Shown here piece by piece: positions 9,425 to 21,600 of a DNA stretch of 64,000 nucleotides. The translations under genes were made by a program, and so were the position numbers. The stretch is from Agelas oroides (taxonomy: Eukaryota > Porifera > Demospongiae > Agelasida > Agelasidae): NCBI GenBank assembly GCA_949130485.1, contig OX422184.1, forward strand, positions 13,986,405-14,050,404. The letters are read 5' to 3'. Numbering within the stretch: position 1 is the stretch's first letter; every line of letters starts with the position of its first letter. A model generated the notes under the pieces. The model saw only the letters and a program-made list of their open reading frames with translations, did not search any database and was not told the DNA's origin.

Positions 9425-12400
9425 CATTGGGTCCAGGCCATCAGTGTTGATGGTGTGGTGTACATAGTATACTGAATTTCCTTAAACTGGACAGTGACCA
9501 GTTGCACCAAGGTGAGTTTTCACCTCAATGTTCACGGCTGGTGTGAGAGATATTCAAAGCTTTTAAAGCAGGGCTCATTTTCTAGTTCACTAGAAGTGAG
9601 GACATAGTCCGCATTCCTGTAATAAGTAATGACACATTTAGCAATGACAACTACAAACAGCCTTCTGGCTATGAATCCCCAACAGACCACATCAAAGAAC
9701 TAGAATGTGTGGTCATATGCTAGGTGCAACAAGCAAAAAGTACAGCAAAAAATCTGCGATTTGAGTAATGAATTTATCCAATGCTTATTCAGAAACACTA
9801 CCGGCAGGTTGAAAGCCATACCCTCCTTATGCAATATATAACACATTAGCAATTAAAAAGGTCAACTACAGGCCATGAGTGGATGAAACACAGCTAAAGT
9901 AAGCTGCTGCTATAAAGACTTGTTTCCACTCCTCTGCAGTGGTTCAGTGGAAAGTGTTCGACTAGCATTTGGAAGGGGTCCGCTAGATCCCAGACTATTA
10001 CTGTGGACTTCTTTCTCTCTCTCCAAAACTTATATCAAGTTACTCCTGTCTACATAGAACAAAGTTAGCATACAAAGTCTATTGGTTACTGATGTCAGCA
10101 TTGGAAGCTTATCATAATACAGAAAATCACTCAGAACTGCCCAGTAGAAGAACAGCTTAAGTCAGCAATTTGTTTAATAACTCAAATCACCCCTCAAGTG
10201 ATCTTCACAATAGTATATATTATTGGGTACAGATCGTTTAAACTTGGACATGACATGTAGCTGAAGAATCTCACATGCATCTGTGTCTGTGTGTGCACCT
10301 GTGTATAGCAAATTAAAATTTTGGATGCATCTAGACACAATTGGATCTCTGTGTCCAGACACGTCTTGTTCAAGGACTTCCAGGACATACGGTAGAAGCC
10401 ACTGAAAGAAATTACAGAGAACACAGAGTAGAGACTGAACACAACCTCTTACTGCATGAGTGACATTTATGTTTTCCTTAAGTGTTGTTGTAAGTACAAA
10501 ATTGCATAAAAAGCCAAGTTACCGCTGTATTTGTGAATTGTTCTGCTCTGTGAAAAAGTAGTCTGGACACAAAGTAGTGTGGGTACGAAACTACTCAGTT
10601 TGGGTTTTCAAGTAAATATGCTTGGAATTGACACCTACAATTATTTATCAGCCATGTTTCAACAGGTCCCAATCCAAATTTAAGATTTTGCCTCTTTGAT
10701 GCAGAATCAGAAGAACACTTGTGTGAACAATTAATTGTGAACTTATTTAAGGACAACAATACTTTTGCTGTACTTTGTTATTGTGTTGTATAGTAACTGT
10801 TGAGGTAATTATGACACAATTTTCAAAGTTTCTTGGGGGGAGTGTATTCCCCCTCCCTCATCTCCTTCTGTCTCTATGAAACCCTGGCAAGTAATACCCC
10901 TTGAAGTCCAAGCACCTTTTGCTGCTACTGGGGTCTTTCCAAAGTTCTGGCACAAATGACGAAACATTCCTTTGTCAGGATTATTGTCACTATTCTTAGT
11001 GCAGAATTGGACCCCTGTATTGTTATTATCTATGAAAATGACGCAACAATCCTTCAAGTATGCCAGCTAATGGGTCACCTTGGAATGCCACAAACAGTGA
11101 GTTCAGTGAATTTATAGGTTACTTTGTGATTACCCGGACAAGCCTGCATGGTCCTAAGTATAAGTAACAGTATGGTTTTGAGTGCAATTTGGGATTCATA
11201 ACATGAGTGAATGGCTGTTAATTGCACGAGGCAAAGCCAATAACTAATATCATTAATCCCTAATGACTGTCTTGCATAATGACGTCACACACAAGGTCTT
11301 GGGTAAAACTCGAACGGCGTGCCATACAGAATGTATGGGGATTTTGTACTCCACCTGATAAACACTGTAGTAACTATGATCAATAGTAGCTATTGCCGCT
11401 CTTTTTGCATGCATTGACCACAGCAGAATGTTCTGTCGTCTGAATAGTTTCTAGGTGCTTCAGACATTACGCACTGTTTGGGCTAGCATGCAAAGCTTTG
11501 CACGGCGCTCAAGAGTTTCCACGAGTTTACACTATATTATAAGCACATAGTCAGTACATTTGCACGCATAGAAAAGTGTGCAATTATTTTTGTAATTGCA
11601 CAGGTAGATATTGTGATTGGGCAAAAAATACAAAAACTACAACCGTGCAAGGTGTAGTAACTCACTGATTGGTCAGTGTTCAACCCTTTATACCCTAATG
11701 ATGACTATAGTCATGGCTGCCATCGAGTGGTTACTCTATACCCCGTTGCTATGTAAAATACAGTTATTATGTGCCACAGGAAATCAAATGAAGCATAATT
11801 AGCTGGGCTGTCTTATAGGGACTTTCCCCGGAAATTGCATTGGAAGTTTGCCTGCCGATGGTTGTGAACTTAGCATTGTCACAGAACAGCTAGTTACAAA
11901 CGCGCTACTGGTTCTACCGAATTTGTTCAAGCTAATCATCCAAACAACAGTGAAAACATGGGGTCAATGGCAAGGATGACCATCGTACCGTTTCGAAGCC
12001 AGGGTCCGTTCGGCCCATGGCCCTTCTGATGTCACTGCTGAACTGTAGGCAACTGTTAGGCCAGAGTTTGAACAGAGTTCTGTTACTTGTATTGCCTGAA
12101 ACATGGTCCATTTCACTTCTTAAACTTCTTTGGCAAGTGAGTGCACGAGGTACTAGCCTCGTACCCAGGCCACTCATTACAAAAAAAAGGTGGCCTGGTA
12201 TCCACTGTTTGCACAAGTGCGGTGGTACACTTCCGTAAAATTGTGTGGTTCACGTAGCTAACTCCTCGCGGATCATATTCAGAGGAAGTCTGCAATGTAG
12301 TATACGGTAGAGACATAGCTATTTGCTGTTGACTCTGGCTTTCAAAGGCCGAGTCTACAACGATTAGCAGCTAAGTGACATCCAAGCGCGCATACATAAT

Positions 12401-13216
12401 TTAATAAACATAATAAATGTACATAATTTGGGACTGACCACAATGCAGAGGTGACCACCATATTCAGGTGACTGCTAAGGCAGGTTCCACTGTATATTGG
12501 CAGTCTTATTAGATGTGCATATGATACCTTCACCTTCCTTGCAATGTCTTTGCCACTATTACTCAGCAATGAGAACTATCTACTCCACAAGTGGGGGGGG
12601 ATTTTTCAGCATGTAAAGACAACTTCAGCCACTACAAGTTGAATACCACACAAGGTGTCACCACAGTGTTTCCTTTCTTGGGGCACGAAGGGAGGTGGAA
12701 GCGGTTGAGGTGAGTAGACCATGACATACTGTATAGCACTACGTTTTTGAACCAATTTTCCACTGATTGGCACCTTCTACATCTCACACTCACACTTTGA
12801 AACTAACATGCACGCCTGGGGTAGTGGATAGTTGCAGGAACACCTCTCACTTTCCCTGCTTTTCATGTACAGTCCTTTTATTTTGTTTTGAAAGTAGACT
12901 CCATGGATCTTGCATCACGTAGAAGTAATAGCTATTGAGGAAGATTTTCATGAGCTTAATGCTACACTTTAAGCTATTATTTTCTTTCGTAGTTTTTTTT
13001 TTTGCATATACTTAGTGTGAAAGAAAATATACTTAGTGTACAACACTCAATCTAATTGTTACATGGGTAGGTGTGCAAACTGACTGACATTAAAGCAGCA
13101 TGGGGTATATCTTTGAAGACCTCTAGTTAAGGGTGGCGTCTTATTGAGGAAATACAGCACTACTAGTGAAGTTTTTTGACTTGCATTGTATCACTATTTT
13201 GTCTTTGTCTTCACAG
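9425..13216. other. Mostly non-coding; one minor minus-strand ORF
   Basis: No gene can be supported across most of this stretch. A minus-strand frame at 10809-11057 (KDCCVIFIDNNNTGVQFC, then GMFRHLCQNFGKTPVAAKG) is protein-like but not recognised. 12152-12215 is a TAGCCTCG-family fragment (TAGCCTCGTACCCAGGCCAC). AGGTTCCACTGTA near 12482 is a CAGTGGAACC-family end. Confidence 0.4.
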
Positions 13217-13331
13217 GGTATGCAGGAGTTCAGAGCCTCTACTCTGTAACGACATTGAGATCATGAGGCTGGAAGCATCACTTAATTCTTGTCTCGACCC
13301 GAGTGGAAGTTTCTACATATCCACCACCCAG
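13217..13331 (+). CDS. Exon, unknown family, paralogue at 42.7 kb
   Basis: 115 bp between TCTTCACAG and CAG/GTAAGA. It encodes IEIMRLEASLNSCLDPSGSF and then YISTTQ. The exon at 42672-42795 encodes a related segment (IKLKNALTNCIDFHGNFTVT), with identical or similar residues at the L-LN-C-D-G-F-T-T positions. Its exit phase does not join directly to the 14503 exon, so either an exon lies between or they are different genes. Confidence 0.5.
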
Positions 13332-13967
13332 GTAAGACGGTATAAGAGGTTAAGGTAGCAGACACCATTTTTGTATAATTTTAGGAAGTAATTCAGATCC
13401 ATGCATGAATGCATGTTTTCTGATGATTATAGCATACTTCACTATGAATAGAGTACATTTGAAGCTCACCAGAGTTCAGATAGAATGTAAGAGTAATTAA
13501 CATGGTAATATTGCAAATATTTGTTAACCAGTATATTCCAGATACCTTTACCCTAATGACTTGAAACTTGGAATTTATCTATCTCAGAACTGTAACGAGG
13601 TCTTAACATTTTCTGCCTTGAAGTAGTTGCACAGTGCCATTAGCATTGTTCTTGACAATGTTGTCCGAATATGTCATCATTTCATTTTAGTTAGGTTCCA
13701 ACCCTAAGTCTATGAGGTTCAGTTCCTGATATATATCGCAATGGTTACTATACTAAATTTTGAAGGTATTTCAATTTCCCTGTACAAAGAAATGTTTCCA
13801 CATATGCAAAACAAGAGACTTTTCAGACAAGAAGAAAATAGCTGTACAGACATAAAGCTCACGTATCAAACCACCTGCAAAGTACTCTCATTTGCAGTTA
13901 CTTTTCCATACAAATACTGTACATGTATACACTACTAATGTAAAAACAAGAATTTTCAGACCAAAGT

Positions 13968-14287
13968 TCATGCATCAAAACCACCTGCAACATATGTGTC
14001 ACCTTCTGCTTTGCGCTTATTGTACTCATATCCCTTTCTAAGTCTCTTCACTTGCTTTCTACGTTGCTTTCCCGCTTGAGAGTGTTTCTTGGATGCATGG
14101 TATAAGCGTTCATGGTCCTTGAGATGCAAGGCCTTTGACATAAACTTCCCACTCTGAATTCCCATATTTTCCAACACTCCTTTGAGTGCTACTGCCCCCT
14201 CATTGAACCGTATCACTGCCAACTGCACAGCACACTCAACAGTTTGAGGTCCAACACTCTGCTCCTTGGGACAGCGGGACCATACTA
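13968..14287 (-). pseudogene. Transposase C-terminal fragment
   Basis: An open minus-strand frame reads WSRCPKEQSVGPQTVECAVQ, then LAVIRFNEGAVALKGVLENM, and ends with a basic tail (KQRRKQVKRLRKGYEYNKRK) and GDTYVAGGFDA. The combination FN-G-A, RRK-LR--RKGY and a closing Y-AGGF is a C-terminal signature I remember from multicopy invertebrate transposases; I cannot name the superfamily. Upstream the frame runs into a TACTAA repeat (about 14282-14305), where the rest of the gene is lost. It lies antisense inside the intron between the 13.2 and 14.5 kb exons. Confidence 0.5.
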
Positions 14288-14502
14288 ACTAATACTAATA
14301 CTAATACATACATACTAATGGTATGATGAGTGATGGCCTCTTGCTAAAGTCAGAAATGACATTGACTGTGTTAATCGCTCGAGAATTGGATCGATTCCTT
14401 TTTCCTGATGCTGATATAACTAACTACAACTGAACTAAACGTGTAAGCTCTTTACTGGAACAACACTATATGATACCTTGTTGTTATTTGACTTTTCCAC
14501 AG

Positions 14503-16451
14503 ATGAGGAGTCAGAGAGATCACGGCCCAGCGACCTATCTCCTCAGTTTGAACCTCTTTTTAACTTTCTGGAGGGGGTTAGGTCTGTATACCAGAACTCT
14601 ATGAGAAATGGTTCTGGAAAGCTACTGGTGTATCACTTGCTTTCCCTGACAGGTGTAGGACTCACGAAAGTATCCACCACGACCGACCCGAGAATGGACT
14701 GGTGTGGGTATCCACAGTCCACCACCATACCACTGGGAAACATATACGGTGAGATGATATTACTGTTAGACCACTGCAAATCAGTTGATAGGTTTTAACC
14801 CCCCTTCAATTCCACCTGCCTGAACTTTTTTTAAGCCTGTCATTTCTCTCATTTTTGCCAAGTGCATTAGCAGGCAAGGCTCTGATCAGGTCAATGTGGT
14901 ATATTATGTATGCATGTACATGTTGGTCACAATTAGGAATGTCAGTTTGTCACACTCTGATTGATTGAGAATAGACAGATGGTCAAACTGTCCCATCATC
15001 CTATTACATGCATGCAGAAAGCCTTGTGCAGCAAAGCAGAGCCTGGCCACTATTTTCTGATTGGGGCAGACAGTAGCACTTACTCAACAGCGGATGGAGA
15101 TCACATGTGCCTGTAGCTTGCAGGGAGGGGGGGGCAAACACGTGACATACATTTGACATTGCAGGGCCAAGACTGCAATGCAACTGCCAAGCTTCAAGCC
15201 TCCTATACGTATGTCACACTCCCTATGCAAAGTCATGCTACATCATGATTACAAAGCCTTGCTCTGCTTCGCTGTGCTCGGCAATTACATCGTGTCTAAT
15301 GGCTTATCTGATGTCTTTCTGTGCTGGAGAGGAATTAAGCATAGTACTCTCACAAACACAAAGAGTGCCCACCCCCTACTTTTGACACAATTTCCTGTAT
15401 AGGGTCAAAGTTTACTCGAATGAGCACCCATCCTGGAGTGAGCTTTACAAGTGCACTCATGGCGTATAAGAAGCACAGCTTCAAGCATCACAGTCAAACC
15501 ATGAGCTAGCAGGGGGATCCGATCCCTGCTATGCATGAGCGGTCATGCCAAGCGCGTACCTGAAGCCAGCGTACATCCTGTTGTCTGTCACTCATAGCCT
15601 GCCTTGTCACGCGGTGATCGTCAGATTCGTACCATAGTTCAGAAAGTAAGTTGCCGTGCGTGCTGCCAATGCAATCAACTTGAATCGTCTTCGCTCTCGC
15701 TCTCTTTCATGCCCATTCTGCAGTCCGGCAGTAGCCCTCACGCTCATTCTCACGGCTGAAGTACATGTCGGCGTCGACGTACGTAGACATTCAAACCATC
15801 ATGAAATATTTGAATGCGCTCATTTAAAATTTACAGCAAGTGGTCGGTCCGCCAAGCATACACGCGTGTGTGCAATGCAGTCACGCTAGTGTGGGGCTCG
15901 CTCAGGCTCGCCCCGATAATAACAATAACAATAATAATATATGAAATAGTGTCGGGCTCACTCACGCTCACCCCAGTAACTATCGGGGAATACTGCTGTG
16001 GCATAGAGAAGCTGCAATCATTGCCGTAGGGCACATTGGGGATTCCTACACACAGTCAGCAGCCATACCGTGTGAAGAAAAAATTTCCAGATAAATCTGG
16101 ATCCTAAAAGATTAATAAACCATTAACTAATAACTACTTTTGCACATCAAGGGTTAACTGACATGTTTAGATAACTTCAATTCCGCTAAGTGATCTCCTA
16201 CTCTACTCATGACCTCTTTCTCTTCCACAGCTCGTCTCACTGATGCCGAAATTTTGGAAAAATTTCATGAATGGGCAATGGGGGTGATGTTAACGTGTGG
16301 AGGGAAAGATACCTACCACACTGACGGAACAGGTACGAAGGGGCTATTCAAAGGCTTTCGCCCTCCTGGACTGGAAGAGCTAAATTCACAAGATGAACGC
16401 CAATACTCTTCAAAACACAAAGAAGCATGGATCAACACTGCACAGAAATGA
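14503..16451 (+). CDS. Two spliced exons of an unknown gene
   Basis: Exon 14503-14748 follows TTTTCCACAG and ends ACG/GTGAGA. Exon 16231-16451 follows TCTTCCACAG and ends in a stop. The phases match (one base carried over), giving GNIY joined to ARLTDAEILEKF. The first exon encodes an FEPLFNFLEGV segment, RNGSGKLLVYHLLSLTGVGL and DWCGYPQSTT; the second GKDTYHTDGTGTKGLFKGF. A close paralogue of the first exon lies on the minus strand at 49689-49922 with the same splice-site context. Function unknown. The intron holds GGGGCGAGCC-family repeats and other non-coding DNA. Confidence 0.55.
15360..15445. mobile_element. Fragment of CACCCCCTACTTTTG element
   Basis: AGAGTGCCCACCCCCTACTT, then TTCCTGTATAGGGTCAAAGTTT, is nearly identical to 20540-20600, where a longer copy sits. 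Confidence 0.55.
15795..15990. mobile_element. GGGGCGAGCCTGAGCGAGCC repeat
   Basis: Contains CACGCTAGTGTGGGGCTCGC and AGGCTCGCCCCGATAATAAC, plus AAGTGGTCGGTCCGCCAAGC upstream. The same module recurs at 27515-27870, 43425-43540, 43750-43860, 44075-44280 and in part near 25950 and 35175. A high-copy element of unknown class. Confidence 0.6.
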
Positions 16452-16479
16452 AAGGCACTGAAGTGCCAAACCCTCAGCG

Positions 16480-16792
16480 CAGTAGTGCATGTGATTTTAC
16501 TTGTGTGTTGACTAAAATCGATCACTGCCTCGTGACTCTCTCATGCTTGCCATGCACATTCTGTTTTGTTCCTGCCTATGCAAAGTTCGCTCACGAATTT
16601 CTGACGCTCTTTCACAGGCCTTGTGCAACTTATCTTTAGCTTTCCTTGCTGATTTCACACTATCATAGCTTTCTCTCGCAAATTACACTCTGCTTTTCGT
16701 TTGGATCGAAAGACATGATCACAGCGTTCACATGTCTTCCATCTTACAAGCACAGCAGTTTTACACTGCAGGCATACCTTTGTTGGAGGCAT
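16480..16792 (-). pseudogene. Helitron-type N-terminal zinc-ribbon protein, frameshifted
   Basis: Minus strand: MPPTKVCLQCKTAVLVRWKT, then CERCDHVFRSKRKAECNLRE, a zinc ribbon resembling UPF0547, with CxxC pairs. After REKAM the frame shifts, and the next frame continues SVKSARKAKDKLHKACERAS and TLHRQEQNRMCMASM. From memory, this zinc ribbon followed by RQEQNRM-type repeats heads large Helitron replicase/helicase proteins of invertebrates. The Rep and helicase parts are absent. The start is 46 bp from the ACAACCTTG-rich repeat end at 16838. Confidence 0.55.
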
Positions 16793-16837
16793 ATTTACCG
16801 CCAATGGCGAACTCGCCGCAATGAACGTCTCTCCGCC

Positions 16838-17265
16838 GCTACCCATATAGAAAAAACTAGGTTGTAACAACCTTGTAACAACCTTGTAACAACCATGGCA
16901 CAACCTTACATGCATGTTACAACCTTGTTGTGAGATTGTGCATAGGTTGTGAGCAGACTGTTGAATAATTACAAGTTAGACACAACCTTGTAGAGAGGTT
17001 GTGTATAGGTTGTGAGCAGACTGTTGAATAATTATAAGTTAGACACAACCTTGTGGAGAGGTTGTGTATAGGTTGTGAGCAGACTGTTGAATAATTACAA
17101 GTTAGACACAACCTTGTGGAGAGGTTGTGTATAGGTTGTGAGCAGACTGTTGAATAATTACAAGTTAGACACAACCTTGTGGAGAGGTTGTTGGTAACTG
17201 TGTATAGGTTTTGAGAAGACTGTTGAATAATTACAAGTTAGACACAACCTTGTGGAGAGATTGTA
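16838..17265. repeat. Element end plus 63-bp tandem array
   Basis: Begins GCTACCCATATAGAAAAAAC, then short ACAACCTTGTA repeats. From about 16938 come five to six copies of a 63-bp unit containing GAGGTTGTGTATAGGTTGTG, AGCAGACTGTTGAATAATTA and CAAGTTAGACACAACCTTG. The same end sequence occurs inverted at 22601-22628. The open frame across the array exists only because 63 is a multiple of three. Confidence 0.8.
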
Positions 17266-18022
17266 GTCTACATGCACAGGTTCATTACAAGGTTGTAAAT
17301 GGATTGTGGTTATGTGCAAAACTTTGTGAATGGATTATTATATAGTTTGAAATAATCACATGACATTGTGTATCATCACAACATTGCACCATACCGTAAA
17401 ATATCAATACAGGACAATATTGTTATAGTCATTTGTAGGCAGACGCCAGTTGTTTCTTATGCTAGCAGCAGCACTACTTCTTTCCATTGCAGTCTTCACA
17501 ATCTTGCCAGTTGTGGTTGTAAATGCAAGTTTGATAAAAGGACATGATATGATTAATCTGTTCTCGATGTTTAAAAGCTGTTAGCTTTTTCTAACAAGCT
17601 CACATCGATAAGCATCTAACATGAGCCTTTTCCTAAACTCAAGCAAAGAGTTAGCTATATGCACTGTCAGGATTGGCAAAAGTCATCTCAACAACATCCA
17701 AATCAACCTCAAGTTCTTCATCAGTGTTCTTTGCCATTTCATTTCTGCATCAGGTGATGATGGGACACTTCCTACATATGTGATTGCAGGTTTAGCATTT
17801 GGTGTAAATTTCAGCTTGTGTTTAGCTTTCTGATGCTTCCTCTGTTCTATTTTCATCTGCTTTCCCATCTTGATGCAGACAACAGCTCTGTAATAGGGGA
17901 ATTTAGAGGAAATAATAATAACTACAGCAACAACTATATTCTCTCCTCCCAATTTCAGGTGTACTTCATCTTAAGTTGCACCTTCTAAGCCACTTCAAGT
18001 ACTGTAAGGTGAAGCACAAAGC
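17266..18022. other. No gene supported
   Basis: Contains further degenerate GGTTGT motifs to about 17330 and short opposing ORFs near 17620-17950 that match nothing known to me. Confidence 0.4.
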
Positions 18023-18029
18023 ATGAGTG

Positions 18030-18300
18030 CAACGCATCAGACTGACAGTTGTACCACCACAAAGTCTAACACATCAGTCACAAGACCACAAAGTTCAACC
18101 CATCAGACTGACGGTCACATGACCACAAAGTCTGACACATCAGACGGACGGTCACATGACCACAAAGTCCAACACAGCAGATCGACTGACAGTCACATGA
18201 CCACACAAAGTCCAACACATCAGACTGACCGTCACAAGACCAAGAAGTTCAACACATCGGACTGACAGTCACAAGACCAAAAAGTCCAATGCATCAGGGG
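18030..18300. repeat. Degenerate tandem repeat, about 35-40 bp
   Basis: Seven or so copies of CATCAGACTGACGGTCACAT then GACCACAAAGTC, variably diverged. It creates an artefactual Thr/His/Asp-rich ORF on the plus strand. Confidence 0.75.
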
Positions 18301-18599
18301 GACTGACCAAATTTTAATGCCACCCGAATGTATGCTGAAACCCCACTAGCCAACCAACCTCAACGTAGATGGCTTTTAGTATCAGAGACAGTATCACGAA
18401 GCATTTCCCGTACGTATTCAAGTTATCAAATGCAATCCCATACTACTGTTGGTTGCATCTGGCTTGTCACACAAGGTAGCTAGCTACATATACTAAACCC
18501 TTGTAAAGTTTATTAAACAAGAAGGTAACCTACAGTGCACATTAATCCGCCTTACAACAAAACCAGAAAGTTTGCCTATGAGCATGACAGGCTAAGGCT

Positions 18600-18960
18600 G
18601 TAGCCAGCTGCGCGGCGCCGGTGCGCTTAGACCACACCCACTCCGGGCTGTTAAAGGCAGCACGCATGCGCAAATTTGGCAGCACGCGCTTGCGACAGCT
18701 GCTTGCAGTGAAGCTGACAGCTGCGGCTGCCTTCAGTAAGAGTCACACGTCGGACACGATCGACGTGCTGCCATATCATCGAAGGCTAAGCGATCGTGAA
18801 TACAGCGCAGAAGACGCCTACGAAGTTTGTTCTTGTCCGTTGGTTGTCCGACGAAACTGAAGGTGTGATCCCCTCTCCGCCACAAAAGGCGCTGCGCATA
18901 TTGATGATGAAGAGGAACAGGACGTTGTACAAGGCTGTACTCCGAAGGATCCAGGAGTAA
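18600..18960 (+). other. GC-rich exon-like block
   Basis: Richer in CpG than its surroundings. One frame from about 18805 reads VNTAQKTPTKFVLVRWLSDE, then TEGVIPSPPQKALRIL, and stops at 18959. F-LVRWL-DE---VIP resembles N-termini of some transposon-linked invertebrate proteins, but the 5' side has stops and no acceptor is clear. Could be a first exon or a remnant. Confidence 0.3.
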
Positions 18961-20090
18961 AGGTAATAGTATAATTACATAAGGGGAAGATAAAATTTGC
19001 TTCTCCATGGCCGACTTGCACGATAGGATCACGTTGGCACGCCCCTAGCCCTCTGGGGGTCAGGTTCTTCTCGTTCTCCATACAAAATGTATGGAAAATG
19101 ACCGCCGTGGTTGATAAAATAGCTTGCTGCTCATGCAAAAGCGTGTCCTTCAGCCATCATTTTGAGATTATCGTGGAGACTAAAAGCTTTGCCACAGTAT
19201 ATAGCTAATGTGTTGAAGCGCTTCGTACGCGGCACAAATATGGCAAATTCTGTTGACAGGATGCTGGAACATCAGCTAAATCAGCTAAAAACTGACTTAA
19301 ACAGCTTCTGCTTTGACAGCTAGAGAAAATGCTCCCTTTATTGCATAGCAGAACACTCAAGTTCCTGAGGTGAAAATACTGTCACTGAGCCATGGCCACC
19401 ATAGACCTACCCTCAAATTTTAATGACTCACACATATGAAATACACATGCCCACACAACTATAAGCACTGTGCCTACAAGTACTTTTTCTTGCAGTGGTC
19501 CACAGAAGCTAGAACGTTCAATCATAACTCAGGTCTGTGATCTTTGTCAACCTGCTCATGGATGGTCAGTTGCTGCACTCTGTCCACTGTGATGATAACT
19601 CTGTTTCATCAGGAAATGAGTATACCTACATAGACACAATGACATCTTTAAAGTAGCATGCATGCAGTGGGTATTATCATTTTTATTGCGGATGACTCCA
19701 CACAGAAACTTTAATGCCAGCAGTAACTAGCTAGATTTAAGTGCTGTTTGTACAGCAGCTGGAACTAGCTTTATCCCCCTACGCCCGCCCATTAATAATG
19801 TGCACACAAAGCTAGTAGCCAAGTTTTTCATGGCTTTTGGCTCACCTGAGTTGGCTGGCATTCCATGATTGGCTCAAATAGTGTTCATGGTCACAGACAA
19901 TCCCCAACAGAACAGCCACAAATAGTCTATAGGTTCCATCCATCGTCTTTGTACTGTGCTGTTCGCACTCTCCATTCATTTTCTATGGCAATTTCACAGA
20001 CCCTGATCCCCAGCTGTATCACGTGATTTTCTATCATGCAAGTCGGCCATTCCTCTATACGTTTGGTTGTATACTTTACTTAATTAACTA
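18961..20090. other. No gene seen
   Basis: Short ORFs on both strands only, with no splice-bounded block or family match that I can defend. Confidence 0.45.
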
Positions 20091-20471
20091 CCGTATTTCC
20101 TTGATTACTTCCCGTGGGTACTAGACCGTACTTACCCGTGGGTACAATACCAGGGCGGGAACAAAACGAGGGCGGGTTCAATTAACTTCAGCCAAGTCCG
20201 GCGTGCACTCCAGTCGCGCACGTGCGCCATCGAAATGCACACGACTTGACATCTTTGTACAGCACAAATACTAGGTACGTACAGTGCAGTAAAGTACGTG
20301 AGTACAGACCGGCTAGACAAGTGATCTGAGTCATCCAAGTTGTCCTCGTTGCCAGTAATGAGTGTGGCTGCGTAACCGTGTGGGAACTAATCAAGGGCTT
20401 TCTTCAGCTCAAGCGTGCTCTCGGGTGCGCGGGGTTAATTCAAGGGCGGGAAAAAAATCAAGGAAATACGG
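20091..20471. mobile_element. TA-flanked MITE, CCGTATTTCCTTGATT ends
   Basis: Complete: inverted ends CCGTATTTCCTTGATT and AATCAAGGAAATACGG, with TA on both sides. Relatives lie at 405-1040 (decayed) and 45311-45472 (short). Probably a non-autonomous Tc1/mariner-type element. Confidence 0.8.
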
Positions 20472-20535
20472 TAACTCTGATCTGTTTACAGCTTCATCAA
20501 AATCAGCCAATTTACAATCTATTACTGTAGTTTCG

Positions 20536-21600
20536 TGAAAGAGCGTCCACCCCCTACTTTTGGCCCAATTTCCTGTATAGGGTCAAAGTTTGTTCGAATG
20601 AGCGCCCACCCTGGAGCGAGTATCGCGTGGCTAATGAGTGCACATGTGGAATTTGAGAAGCACATCCCCAAGCGCTATGCATATCTGCAAGAGTGCATAA
20701 TGACGTCATTTGTATCTGGGAGGGAGGAGGAAGAGCGTGTAACCGGCAAAATTTCGAAACAGGCAGAATCTCCCGCGTGTACTAAAAATAGAACACGCTT
20801 TCGCACAAGTTCACAGTTCCACGATCTACGACCTCACAACGCAGTGCTACCCCCGTAGTCAACAAGATGAGAACGCTCGAAGCTTACCTGGCAAGTTCTA
20901 CCTACGCAGGAACGGTTGTCGGCCCTTCCTGACGCGAGGAACTTTGTGTTACGATGCTATCCACGCCTGACAGTCGAAGAGGGCCGCGTAGCCTTTCAGT
21001 CAAACTCTTGAGCATCTCCTTGGGTAACGCGCGATCCTTATCCAACGGATAAGGCTCTAACTCGATTGTTTGGCAGCTACTTTTACTCACGCTTCACCGC
21101 ACACTAGCTACAACTCGACCGGATGTGCTATTTATAGTACACGCGAAAGATTCCGCTTTCACCACGGCCAGAATAGGAAGTTACACGCTCTTCCTCCTCC
21201 CTCCCAAATACAAATGACGTCATTATGCGCTCTTGATATCTGAGGTAAGAAACTTCGTGTGTTATACTTCACTGAAGGTTACTACAAAGCAGCTTTGCGT
21301 AGACGAACATAGCTAACGCGGTGCGCACCATGAGGTAAACTATGCTTACATCAGTGGTGCCGTTCAGAGTGTTATGTGCCGTCAGGACATAACTTCAAAG
21401 CTGCTGGTGGTTCCGATGTATGTTACTGCTTGTCCAATTATTTGCTTCAAGCCGAATTCAAGGGCATCGAGTCACTGTAAACACGAAAGGGCGCTCTTTT
21501 GTGATTAAATCCAAAAGCATTCGAAAGAGCACACACCCCCCTCTCTGGCGGACTTGTAAGGTGCTTCACCCATGGGTGCTCTTTCATGAGACTACGGTAC
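20536..21600. mobile_element. Composite CACCCCC/GAGCGC element with internal inverted repeat
   Basis: Left part GAGCGTCCACCCCCTACTTT; right part near 21490-21600 GGGCGCTCTTTTGTGATTAA and CATGGGTGCTCTTTCATGAG. Inside, TGACGTCATTTGTATCTGGG followed by AGGGAGGAGGAAGAGCGTG (20700-20740) is repeated in inverse at about 21180-21223. A fragment of the right part recurs near 31915-31990. Confidence 0.5.

Noticed and set aside
10809-11057. Possible envelope-like or secreted Cys-containing ORF on the minus strand
   Set aside because: No motif, signal peptide or splice support strong enough; kept only as a note in the gap description.
16917-17174. Minus-strand ORF of repeated MCLTCNYSTVCSQPIHNLST units, looking like a Cys-rich repeat protein
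   Set aside because: It lies wholly in a 63-bp tandem array; the frame is open only because 63 is a multiple of three.
16938-17262. Possible CRISPR-like array
   Set aside because: Units are contiguous with no unique spacers, and the host is a eukaryote.
18023-18265. Thr/His-rich ORF
   Set aside because: Lies in a degenerate tandem repeat; composition simply follows the repeat unit.
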